Source of the DNA: Poecilobothrus nobilitatus
Lineage: Eukaryota > Arthropoda > Insecta > Diptera > Dolichopodidae
Direction of reading: 5' to 3'
DNA length: 64,000 bases
NCBI GenBank assembly: GCA_947095535.1
Contig: OX352772.1
Coordinates: 42,427,445 to 42,491,444 of the forward strand
Positions 12,670-22,640 of the stretch are shown in pieces. A program made the position numbers and the translations under genes. The first letter of the stretch is position 1; each line of letters starts with the position of its first letter. The notes beneath the pieces were generated by a model. The model did not search any database. It was not told the DNA's origin and worked only from the letters and a program-made list of their open reading frames with translations.

Positions 12670-13870
12670 ATATATTTATTACAATGAAATCGTTTTGGTA
12701 CACAGTTTTGGTACAATCGTTATGGCACACAATTTGACTTGATATGGCGATAGTTGATTTTTAGAATAGAAACGAGCTGAACATTCATCACATTTTGCAG
12801 ATATTACACCAATATGAGTAATCAAATGAATTTCTAAATTATTAATTTTATCTGTTTGGACATTGGAAACAAGCGGGACCTTCAAAAAAGCGTTATTCAA
12901 AAAAAACCTAAATGTAAATAAACCCTTACCGTTCATTAGTAAGCATCCTCATATGTTCGTTTAATTTGCGTTTCTCTGCTAATTTAGTATCACATAGTGG
13001 GCATTCAAATTTTGTACCATCATATAAAGCTTTATGCATTCTTAAACTAGATGGAGCAGCAAAATATTTATTACAAACATGACATTGGAAAGGTTTTGCC
13101 CCGGTGTTTATTTATATGAAGATTTAAATAATAATTCAATTAAATTTATCAAAGAAAAAATAAAAAATATCTTAGCAATTCACTACAAAATGAATAAAAT
13201 ACTCGATTAGATTTACTGATTATAAATGTGTTTTTGCATTGTTGCTTTATTTTGAAATGATTTTCCACAGACAAGACATGCAGAACTTTCATTTGGACTA
13301 TCCTTTTTTTGTATGCCCTTCCATTTGGATCTTATAATTAATGCTAAAAGCAAGAATTAAAATTTTCCTTGAACTTTTAAGTTTAACTTATTTCAATTAA
13401 TTCTACATTTTTCAATTATTTCACAAAATTTCCTAATTTTGATTTACCCATTTTCATTTTCTTCAATTTTTACTAAGTTTGCCTGCAATCGAATACTCAC
13501 TCCCTCAGTGTTTTGTTATATGCTCTTATCCATCGAGGCCGCCACTTTACATTATTTAATAATTTAAAATCATTGAAAATAACTATTTTACTATAACTAT
13601 TTTTATCAATTAACCCATCTTGTTCCGTATATCCTTTATTAAATCTTTTCAATTACATTCAAATTGTTAATCAAATTGAAATTAAGACTATTTTTATCAA
13701 TTAAATCACCCTTTTCTACATCTACATCTACATCTTCTTTTTCTTACATTTAATTCATTGGTTAATTTTAATTAAATTATCATTTTCAGTTATTATTTTA
13801 AGCTCAATATCATAAATTGTATCGGCAGGTTTATCAGTATTTTTGTTAGATATAGAGTTTGAAATTTTAC
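12670..13870 (-). pseudogene. Broken ZAD-C2H2 zinc-finger gene copy
   Basis: Read on the minus strand, pieces of every finger exon of the 6.6 kb / 17.8 kb gene pair are recognisable in order: CLVCGKSFQNK (about 13,280), [15 protein letters not shown] (about 13,060), CPLCDTKLAEKRKL (about 12,980) and CDECSARFYSKNQL (about 12,770). Damage is plain. A stop follows the IYN of the first piece, one base is lost before the GAKPF linker (frameshift near 13,110), and zinc-ligand histidines are changed (MRML for MRMH, ALYDG for TLHDG). The last finger ends early. Beyond 13,400 only traces of the acidic linker remain, interrupted by a SINE fragment; the ZAD itself is not recognisable. A dead copy from the same duplication series. 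Confidence 0.85.
13494..13550 (-). mobile_element. SINE fragment, copy 3 (head only)
   Basis: On the minus strand, GTGGCGGCCTCGATGGATAA leads into GAGCATATAAC and ACACTGAGGGAGT. This matches the head of the SINE at 8.49 kb up to just before the B-box. It interrupts the dead zinc-finger copy, so the insertion postdates or accompanied its decay. Confidence 0.7.
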
Positions 13871-14059
13871 TCTGCTGTGTTATTGAATATTAAATTTTTT
13901 TTGAATTCATTTTTTTATTGAAAAAAGTTAAAAAAAATATTTTGCTTTCAAATTTCAATTCGAAAAAACAAAATTTCATATATTTTGACTGCTCTGGTTG
14001 ACAGTTGTTTTAACATAGTAAAGATGGAACTATATACATACTGTAATCAAAGAAAAGCC

Positions 14060-14245
14060 CTCAATTAAGAATCGATTTAATTCATTACTTTAAACTTCAA
14101 GTAGTTATAGGAAAATAAGTATGGTTTTGCTGAATTTCCAAGATAATAATTAGGGATTATAAATGAGATTAATGATTGCAGAAACTAAAGTTTAGTCAAA
14201 TATGAATAATAAATGACTAAATGGATGCTCTATAGGACGACAAAA
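14060..14245 (+). repeat. Interspersed repeat family B, copy 1
   Basis: AGTTTAGTCAAATATGAATA followed by ATAAATGACTAAATGGATGCTCTATA near 14,186-14,235 matches copies at 37.36-37.54 kb (plus) and 34.99-35.18 kb (minus). The 5' half is poorly conserved here. There is no coding capacity. Confidence 0.6.
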
Positions 14246-15074
14246 AAATAACAGCAAGTACAGAAATAATAAGTGGTGATGTGATGACTCACGCTGGTAG
14301 ACGTAGATACATATGTATATTAATTCTTCAAAGTGAAGTTCCACAAAACTATAACATGAAATCCGTACTCTATGTCTACCTGCTGTGTATTAACAATATA
14401 AAGTTTTGTCAGTGGTATAAAAAAAAGCGAAATATACAACATTTTCACTTATTTATTGTTTACATTATAATAGAAAAGGCAAAACTAAGTTTAAAAATAA
14501 AATAAAACTAGATCTAATTTAATTTTTAAAATGGACAAATGGCAAACAAACTATTATTTTCAAGGAAAACTCAAAGTACATATTATCCAAAAGTAAAATC
14601 AAATACATTTATACAGCCGAAAATACTAAATAGTAGAATAATACTTAGCAATTAGCATTTAACAACCTACTACAACTAGGTGCTAAAACTTGTACACGTA
14701 CCAACTACAACAAAACATTTAGTTTTACATATTCTTTGACTATCAGTTCTTATGTTTAACAGGTTTAACAAACTTTTTAAGCATATTTGTTCAAAAATAC
14801 TACCGTTTTATAAGTAAAATATGAAAGTAACACGGCTCTAAAGTCACACCTCTCGTCAGAATACTTGTGAATGCACATATTGGAATATCGTGATGCGCTT
14901 AAGATATAAATATTAAAAATTGGTCGTCATGTTCAGCAGTTGTCATAAACAATTATGTACCCTCAAATTCCTTTAAAATTTTCCAATTCTTAGACCAAAG
15001 TAACAAAGTTAATAAAGATACTATACCTGTCGATACAATTTAAGATATTAGCTTAAAATTAATAACTAAAAATT
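14246..15074. other. Intergenic, no recognised gene
   Basis: AT-rich sequence. A 74-codon reading frame at 14,281-14,505 has no domain or splice context and is not called. Confidence 0.4.
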
Positions 15075-15467
15075 GCCGTGTTTATACCGCAGTTAATTTA
15101 ACTAAAGCTAAATTGTTTGACGTTTGTATCAACGGTATAAACATCATATTTTTTTTAGCTTAAGCTAAACATAGACAGAGTTACGTAGCAACGGTACAAA
15201 TACCACATTATTTCTAAAATGTTATAATTGCTACTACAGATGTAATTTTTTTAATTTGTTTATTATTGTTAGAAAGCAAAAGTTGAAATAAAAATTTTTT
15301 AAATTAAAATCTTGTATATACTTAACATTTTTAAATAAATTCCCATTATTTAAAAAATATATATGTAGATTATTCATGTGGCTAAGTAAGGTATGAACAC
15401 CTACTACAATTGTCAAACTCGTTTTGACGTTAATGGCTCTAGTTAAATTAGCTACGGTATACGCGGC
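15075..15467. mobile_element. Inverted-repeat element (MITE-like), family C
   Basis: The left end GCCGTGTTTATACCGCAGTT continues with AATTTAACTAAAGC. It is mirrored by the right end, whose complement reads GCCGCGTATACCGTAGCTAA followed by TTTAACTAGAGC. The arms are thus about 33 bp with a few mismatches around a ~330 bp core. The core has no coding content. A further inner word (GTTTGACGTTTGTATC.. against AACGTCAAAACGAG..) suggests the arms were once longer. Target duplication not clear. Confidence 0.65.
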
Positions 15468-15845
15468 AGACAATTTAAATATAACTAACTAATGAAGTGA
15501 ATTAGACGTGTTAACACAAAACTGATTTGACTGATTTCCATATCGATGTTTCGTTTGGGTCTCGTATTTTGCGGGTTAAAATAAATTGAAAAATTAAACC
15601 AAAATTAATTTTTAAACGGATGATAGTAAAAATGTAAAAATAAAGCCACCTATATGTATATACTAACAAGTAGAAACATTGATTTTAAATGGCCGTCGTA
15701 GTGGTTATGATAAAATGTAAGTTTTGAATTTCTTGTTCATTTCATATACGGTGTGGAAGATTTTTTGCTCATATTTAAAATTTCAATAAAATCATTTCAA
15801 ATTAGATAAAAATTAAAAAAAATACATTAACTTTTGTGACAGTTA

Positions 15846-16092
15846 TGGATAATTGGGAGGCATCACACAGTTTTGGATCTCCAACTGCAAAACAAAAACT
15901 ACTGACGTGGGACTCGTTCAGGCAATGTCACTTGTTAGCTAGAGCTTATGGATCAAAATGCTCCTTAAAAAAACCTTATGCCCCAGGGCTTTCGAGCGAC
16001 CGAACCTTTGTGGGAGTAATGAAACATTCATTGGAGCTTGTCACAAAGTGTTGGATCTCCAACTGCAAAAAATAACGACTGGAGCAATAAAA
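15846..16092 (+). repeat. Two imperfect direct repeats about 178 bp apart
   Basis: TTGGATCTCCAACTGCAAAA occurs near 15,872 and 16,050. Similar flanks precede it (ATTGGGAGGCATCACAC and ATTGGAGCTTGTCACAA) and the sequence after it is also alike. An open frame of 79 codons (15,836-16,075) spans the unit, but it has no known domain and repeats itself for the same reason. It may be a remnant of a tandem repeat or transposon end. Composition is less AT-rich than the surroundings. Confidence 0.5.
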
Positions 16093-16174
16093 AAATAGAA
16101 TAGTAAATCAGGTACAGGAGTTTTAATATCTGTAGATTGAAAAGCATTTACATTTTTAAAATTAAAAAAATATG

Positions 16175-17860
16175 CTACGATTGTAAGTTTTTTACTTTAC
16201 TATCATAAGAACTTAAGTCTTTAACACAAATTTTATGAACTGACAGCAAATGTGACTTCATTCTGAAAAATATAAAATTATATTAAAATAAAAACTTTTT
16301 TGTATAAAATAATTTATGCTTACTGAAATGGCGTTGCAAATTGTTTAATACATTTATTACAATGAAATCGTTTTGGCCTATGAACTTTAAATTTATGTGA
16401 ATATAAATGAAGTTTAGAAACAAAACAAGCTGAACATTCATCGCACTTTTCAGATTTTACACCAGCATGGATAGCCAGATGAACCTTCAAAGCACATAAT
16501 TGTTTATATCTGTTCGGACATAGGGAGCATGCGTATGGCCTTTAAAAAATTATATATTCAAAAAAAACCTAGATTTAAATAAAACTTTTACCGTTCATTA
16601 GTATGCATCCTCATATGTCTTTTTAATTGTGCTTTATGTGCTAATTTAGTATCACACATTGGACAATCAAATTTTTTGCCATCATGTAGAGTTTTATGCG
16701 TTCTTAAACTAGATGGAGCAGCAAAACTTTTATTACAAACATTACATTTAAAAGGCTTTGCCCCGGTATGTATATTCATATGGAGATTTAAATCATATTT
16801 AGCCCTGAAAGGTTTATCTATAAAAAAATTTAATTCAGCAAAAAAGTAAAATAAACATTTACAAACTTACTACAAATTTGACAAGATACTCGATTAAGTT
16901 TATTGTGATTATAAATATGTTTCTGTAGTTTTGTTTTATTTTCAAATGTTTTTCCACATACTGGACATATGGAACTTTCATTTTTAGTCCACTTTTTGTT
17001 TGCATGCCGCTTCATATGAATATTATAATTTGCTTTAAGAGCTAAAATTAAAAAAATAGATAATTTTATAAATATACACTTTATTTTTAAAAAAAGACTT
17101 ACAAAAACTCTCATTACATAATTTACATACATAATTTTGTTGTTCTTTTGAGTTTTCTTGAGTTATATCTACAGTTGTATCATATTCTTCAAGTATTTCT
17201 AACTCATTTGATTCCTCACCCTCTTCATTTTCTCCAATGTTACTTCTAACTACAAAGCAATAAAAAAATTTGTATTTAATAATTTAAAATAATATTGTTC
17301 AAGTATTTCTAACTCATTTGATCCCTCACCCTCTTCACTTTCTCCAATGTTACTTGTAGCTAAAGTAAAAAAAAGAATTTGTATTTAAAATTTAAGATAA
17401 TCGAAAATACAGATTTACTTTGACTATCTTCATCAATTAACTCATCTAGTTCCATATATTCTTCTTCGCATTCCTTTTTAAATACGTTTTCATCATTTTC
17501 AGCTATTATATTTAATTCACTTTCACTATTTGAATCGGCAGGTTGCGAATCTTCATCAACTTTGTTATTTTGCTCAATCACTAATTTAGAATTGGATATT
17601 TTATAAAGGCTTTGAAATTTCAATTTAAGATAATTTTCAGAATCTTGACATTGCAAATAAAATTTTCGAACCTCTAATAATTTTTTTAAACATTTAACAC
17701 AAATATTGTTTGGAAAAACTTCATCTAGTGAAATATTTAGTTGTAAATATTTTTTAAAATAATCTACTATTTGGCAATTCGTTTCAACTATTGAAGTAAT
17801 TGGTAACAATTTTTCATCATGTCTTAAACATGTACGACATGCATCAATAAATTCTTCCAT
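16175..17860 (-). CDS. ZAD-C2H2 zinc-finger protein, eight fingers (six exons)
   Basis: Exons in gene order: 17860-17419, 17249-17103, 17041-16871, 16817-16592, 16539-16324, 16262-16175; 429 aa. It is a close paralogue of the gene at 6.58 kb with the same exon plan and the same ZAD ligands (C8, C11, C54, C57; [20 protein letters not shown]). It lacks one 156-nt exon of that gene. Here the exon ending CKLCNESF joins directly to [12 protein letters not shown] and still makes one perfect C2H2 finger, so the protein has eight fingers instead of nine. The first intron holds a partial second copy of exon 2 (17,298-17,360). All zinc ligands I can see are intact, so the gene looks functional. Probable nuclear regulator; DNA target unknown. 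The shared structure suggests duplication and inversion within the cluster. Confidence 0.92.
17298..17360 (-). repeat. Tandem partial duplicate of exon 2 inside an intron
   Basis: This stretch repeats 17,188-17,250 with only a few changes at an offset of 110 bp. Read on the minus strand it keeps a splice acceptor (TTTAG), an open frame and the acidic protein block [13 protein letters not shown]. It has no donor, however, and would run into a stop. It is either a dead exon duplicate or an alternative last exon giving a ZAD-only protein. Confidence 0.75.
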
Positions 17861-18371
17861 TATTTTCTTTGATTTACGATTTCAAAAATTTTTATTTCCC
17901 TTTAAAATTAAATATTTAAATTTATTTCTTTACTTATTACTTATTAGTTATTATCATTATTTAGTTATTTTTAGGATGTTTACTCTCTCCTAGTCTTATA
18001 AAAAAACGAACCAATTGCAACCAATTGCAATATTGCATTTACTTTTGTTTTGCATGGCAATTGGCAAATGGCATAAGAAAATGACAGACAGATTGTAGAT
18101 CGTCAATTTTTTTTTGGGTTTTCACTTTTCGAAAAGGTACTTTTATGCCTTGAGTACAATATAAATACAAAGCGTTCGAAGCGTTTTAGAATGAATTAAA
18201 TGAAAAAGTATATAAATGAAAATAGTAAAATAAACAATTTTGTAAATAAAGTGCATAAAATAAATAAAGTACTCAAATAAACTATATTATAAAATAATTA
18301 TATCTAACTATAATTAATTCCAAATTTCAACAATATCTTTTGGTCAAATTTATTTACTTTTACAGCTTTTA
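17861..18371 (-). promoter_or_regulatory. Upstream region of the eight-finger ZAD gene
   Basis: This presumably contains the promoter. Near 18,010-18,070 there are several ATTGC-type words (CCAATTGCAACCAATTGCAA), and at about 18,122-18,138 the near-palindrome CACTTTTCGAAAAGGTA shared with the paralogue's upstream region. Confidence 0.35.
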
Positions 18372-18690
18372 CAGCTAAATTATGAATCCCTCACAACACC
18401 TCCTGCAGGAGTTGTAAAGAAGCAAGCGAAAGTGAGAATCTGGAGCGCTTTCTTTGCAGATGTCCGGCCCTAGCTAGAACCAGACTTCTCTCACTCGGTA
18501 GACCGTTCTACCACAACCTCAGCCAGCTCTCCGAACACAAAATCAAAGAACTTATTTCATATCTGAACTGCTCGGGTTGGATATAAAATCGAAAACAATC
18601 TAAAAACACAGGTCCCGTGAGTGCAGTAGTATCAAAATGGCTCAATCTAGTGCTAATTGAGGCCTTCACGCAGCATCGTGAAGGTCTATA
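18372..18690 (+). pseudogene. 3' end of a non-LTR retrotransposon, truncated copy
   Basis: The frame reads CRSCKEASESENLERFLC then RCPALARTRLLSLGR and ends LNCSGWI-stop at about 18,586. This is the cysteine-rich tail typical of I/LOA/R1-like elements with an RNase H domain. The 3' untranslated part ends in a hairpin, CCTTCACG-CAGCAT-CGTGAAGG. The sequence is nearly identical to 19,327-19,645, but the RNase H part upstream is missing. Confidence 0.8.
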
Positions 18691-18888
18691 ATTTAGAAGA
18701 AGCTGCCAATCTATAATTTATTACATCCCTGACTTCAAAATTGTAGATATACTTTAGTACTACAAAGTATAGCGTTCAAAAAATTTATATGCACAGATTT
18801 CTACAAAGTTTTGCATTCAATATTGCTTTGGTGCATACTGCATACATACTTGATTACTTGACATTTACCAAGTTGCAAATGACAGCGG

Positions 18889-19541
18889 TCGCCATCTGTG
18901 TGGACAATCAATCCCCGATTTAGACCATTAACGCGAACATTACAACCTCAAAGCTTGTTAGGCAGCGCCAAGAGGAACTTGCCCTAACAAGCGAAAGGCT
19001 GAACATAACCTTCTTGTGGGTGCTTGGGAATAGCAATATTGAAGGAAATGAAAAAGCTGATGAACTTGCAAAGAAAGGAGTCACTCAGAACACTTACTCT
19101 CCTGAAAGAGTCAGCTGTCCAATCAGTACTGTAAAGGAACGGATCCTCTCTTTGTATATAGCGAAATCGCAAAATAGGTGGAGTAATATGAGCAATTGCA
19201 CCATGTCTAGAACATTGTGACCCACATACAACAAAAGGAGATCAAACGAGTTGATATTCAAATCTCGCATAGACATAGTCAGACTGGTGGCACTCATCAC
19301 AGGTCACTGGCCAGTAGGCACGCATGTAGCTAAATTATGAATCCCTCACAACACCTCCTGCAGGAGTTGCAAAGAAGCAAGCGAAAGTGAGAATCTGGAG
19401 CGCTTTCTTTGCAGATGTCCGGCCCTAGCTAGAGCCAGACTTCTCTCACTCGGTAGACCGTTCTACCACAACCTCAGCGAGCTCTCCGGACACAAAATCA
19501 AAGAACTGATTTCATATCTGAATTGCTCGGGTTGGATATAA
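18889..19541 (+). pseudogene. RNase H domain and C-terminus of a non-LTR retrotransposon (relic)
   Basis: One frame runs from AICVDNQS (the DSQ-type RNase H motif) through ITFLWVLGNSNIEGNEKADE (usually WVPGHSxIxGNExADxLA) to the cysteine-rich end CRSCKEASE...CRCPALARARL and LNCSGWI. It is interrupted by three stops (in PI-stop-TI, after SRTL, and after HVAKL). The conserved GHS histidine is changed to asparagine, so the nuclease would be dead even without the stops. The 3' tail has an 8-bp hairpin (CCTTCACG/CGTGAAGG) and a CCTA-repeat end. Clade is likely I/LOA/R1 group. Confidence 0.88.
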
Positions 19542-19858
19542 AATCGCAAACAATCTAAAAGCACAGGTCACGTGAGTGCAGTGGTATCAAAATAGCCCAA
19601 TCTAGTGCTAATTGAGGCCTTCACGCAGCATCGTGAAGGTCACCACCCTACCTACCTACCTACCTGAAAGAGAAGCTGCCAATCTATAATTTATTACATC
19701 TCTGACTTCAAAATTGTAGATATACTTTAGTACTACAAAGTATAGCGTTCAAAAAGTTTATATATATGCACAGATTTCTACAAAGTTTTGCATTCAATAT
19801 TGCTTTGGTGCATGCTGCATACATACTTGATTATTTGACATTTACCAAGTTGCCATGC

Positions 19859-20605
19859 CATACCAAATCATTTGACAGTAAAAAAATGCAATATTACCGT
19901 TATATTATAAATAAATGGAATCGGCAATCTATTGATATGATAATGATACTGACAATAAAAAGTGTGGATTGTGGAATTCACTCGATTATTGTATTGTTTG
20001 TTTTTTTAATTTGAAAATAATTCTTTAGAGTTAATTTTTATAAAACAAAAATAATACAAATAGCTGTAATATGCTATAATTCTAGTGTATTAATTTATTG
20101 ATTTATTTTTTCAACTAAAATAGATATGATCTTCGAATTTGCAGTTCATATGTCACTAAATTTTGTTAAGTAATATTGGTAATATCATAAAGAAACTATA
20201 TACATAGAGTATTCACATGGAAGAAAAAAATTAGACAGTTTTTTTAATTTCGTAAAATCAACTTGATCGTATTTTAGTTTATTATTATTTTAGTTTTTGT
20301 TTTTTTTTTTGTTTGTATGTCAATTGATGTATGTATGTACATTTGTATATATTTCTTCATAACTTTTTCAACTTCTTAAAAAAAGAAAAAACCTCGATTC
20401 TACCTCGATTTTTTTATCAAACAATTTTAGTTTTTTCATAACCCAACTATAGGTACAAGAATTATTATTGTAAAAGTATAAAATATGAAAAAATGTATAT
20501 ATATATTAATATAAATTTAAAGTTACTTTCATTCCCTCTAAAAATATATATATAAATATATATTTTTTGTTTTTAGTCACTCCTACAATATTTTAAAAAT
20601 TCAAA
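19859..20605. other. Intergenic, AT-rich, no gene seen
   Basis: Poly-T runs and ATGTATGT-type low-complexity sequence. Reading frames here have no domain or splice context. Confidence 0.4.
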
Positions 20606-21110
20606 CTACAAGCTATTTAGTTTAATATCAGATCGATATTTATTATAAGAATATAATGATCCACTGTTGAGACAATCAAAAAGTTTATCAAACACTAATA
20701 TGTACAAAATTTTTGCAAATTCTTTAGTAATACTTTTAAAAACAGACGTTTCAATAATTGTTCTAATAGCGGCACTCACTGTTCTACTAAATATTTGTGT
20801 TGCTAATTTAAATCTCATTTTTGTAAAAGTATTCGGATTAATATGTTATCTAGTTAATTTGGTACACATCTTAGTTTTTCAATTTATTTGAACTTCCCAT
20901 AATTCTATGAGAACTTTAAAGCTTTTAATACCATCTGAGGTTTTTAAATCGGAATCCATTAATCTATTTCTAAGAGATTTAATTAGATGGGGAAAATCGA
21001 ATAAGCAAAAAATGTTTTATTATTATAATTACAAAATGGTTTATCAGATGTTATTTCTAGCAACGAAAAAACTTTGGCTAAAGTTTGGTCACAAGTAATT
21101 GCCCGTATTA
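20606..21110 (-). pseudogene. P-element/THAP9-like transposase relic
   Basis: A single minus-strand frame reads AITCDQTLAKVFSLLEITSD, then FFAYSIFPHLIKSLRNRLMD (family pattern FDxPHLIKSxRNNL), then, after two in-frame stops, KLTR-stop-HINPNTFTKMRF, KLATQIFSRTVSAAIRT and DKLFDCLNSGS. These blocks, in this order, are characteristic of the RNase-H-like and C-terminal parts of P-element/THAP9 transposases. The THAP DNA-binding domain and the last acidic catalytic part are not visible. Two stops and missing ends make it inactive. No terminal repeats were identified; the small hairpin at 21,356-21,448 lies just upstream and may or may not belong to it. Confidence 0.85.
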
Positions 21111-21355
21111 TAATACCAATATCGAACAAACTTCTCAAATTTTTTTAATAATTTCTAATAGTGTATCTAACAAGAGTGTATTCTAATAAGAAGAATATCT
21201 GTATTCTATATTTTATATTCTAAAAATAAAATTTAAAAGTGTTACGAGAGGAATATCTCTATAGATATGTATGTACATATGTATATCCATACATCAGTTA
21301 CAAAAAAAAAAATTCATAAAAAATTTTAAAATATTTTATATCAAAGCCTAAATAT

Positions 21356-21448
21356 CTTACAAGCCGGATCGGAATACTCAATTTATTTTGTACACAAATA
21401 AAATAGCCTTTTTTTACAAAGTTTTCGTTGAATGTTCCGGCTTGTAAG
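21356..21448. repeat. Short inverted repeat, 13-bp stems
   Basis: CTTACAAGCCGGA at 21,356-21,368 is exactly complementary to TCCGGCTTGTAAG at 21,436-21,448. The GC-rich arms stand out from the surroundings. It could be a transposon end pair brought together by internal deletion. Confidence 0.7.
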
Positions 21449-21724
21449 TGTAAAGGCGTTGTTATAAATATAAATATCGTGCATTAAAATAACGTTTTTG
21501 TTGTTCATGTAGTTGTATCTTCTTAATTAAATTTTTGTAAAAATATGGTAAGTTGTTTAACCCCTTCGTGCAGAATGTTTTTTCTTTTAAAAAATACCTT
21601 AATTTTTAAAATTTTTAAATTTTGTTTTTTAATATGACTAATATGTAGCTAACTTATTCAATATCAAAAAATACTTTTAAGAATTCTGCTATCTAGAAAG
21701 AATTATATATCTATCTATAGTCAT

Positions 21725-22276
21725 AAAGGCTGGTTTTCATGAGAAATTTCATGGATATTGTCGCAACTTTAGAAAGAGAAAAATATAGTGCACTACCAGT
21801 GGGAAAGAGTGAGAAAAAAAATATATATTAAAAAATATTGCAGCAACACTTTGACAGTTAAAATTATACATAACCTAATTTATTAATGTTTATATTCATA
21901 TTTAGTTGTTAATAAAGGTAGTTTATAAAGTTGTTAAAAATAATATACATAGTTTATTAATAATATTTTTATACCGATAATATAGTCATTTTAATATAGT
22001 TTCTCATTAAAAAATAAAATTTGAATATTTATTTATTTTTTTGACACTTCAAAATTTAAATGCCATGGTAATTAGTAGAAATTGTTTTGTAAGATATACA
22101 ATTTTTGCATACATATTATGTAATTCGTGGATATTTATGGTTACTTTCTTGGATATTTTCAAATGTTTCATGGTTATTTTTTTAGCTTAATCTCTTTCAA
22201 ACACGTATTACTTTTGTATGTTCTGCCTATGCTCTAACATTTTCGTGGATATATTAGTCTAATGAAAACCAGCTTT
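21725..22276. mobile_element. Inverted-repeat element (MITE-like), family D
   Basis: The left end AAAGGCTGGTTTTCATGAGA faces a right end whose complement reads AAAGCTGGTTTTCATTAGA. Weaker similarity continues inward (the ATGGATAT / CGTGGATAT words, and AAAGAG words). The ~510 bp core has no coding content. Superfamily unassigned. Confidence 0.65.
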
Positions 22277-22640
22277 AATATATGTAATTATACATTCAGT
22301 AAATTTGATCTTAACTATACCTTTGTGGGTCCACAAAGGTTAATACCAATATTTTAGAAAATTTCAATATTCCATCCAAAAATATTTTTTAATTTTTAGA
22401 AATATTCTTCTAAACAAAAAAGGAAAAAATAAAAACAAATAGATTTCCGTTACAATTTACATCGCACTTGCAATATTATAATAAAATTTTGTTGGCCTTC
22501 AAATATTATCTATGTGTTATGTGGAGTTATTCTTTATGAGATCTATAAAATTCCATTTTAAAATTAAAGAACATTTGTTTGTGATGCATAGATAAATATG
22601 TATGTATATATGTATGTATGTAACAATATAAAATCAATTT

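Larger units (their letters stand above)
18372..19858 (+). repeat. Tandem duplication, offset about 955 bp
   Basis: The block 18,372-18,880 recurs at 19,327-19,858. It contains the retrotransposon tail plus about 180 bp of unrelated flank (from AGAAGCTGCCAATCTATAAT to TTTACCAAGTTGC). Because the unrelated flank is also copied, the pair arose by segmental duplication rather than by two insertions. Copy 2 carries extra CCTA repeats after the hairpin and a TA expansion in the flank. Confidence 0.85.

Noticed and set aside
14281..14505. 74-codon plus-strand frame
   Set aside because: No domain, no splice context and no similarity to neighbours.
19094..19300. Minus-strand frames over the RNase H relic
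   Set aside because: Shadows of the plus-strand RNase H coding sequence, whose motifs (WVLGNSNIEGNEKADE) are clear.
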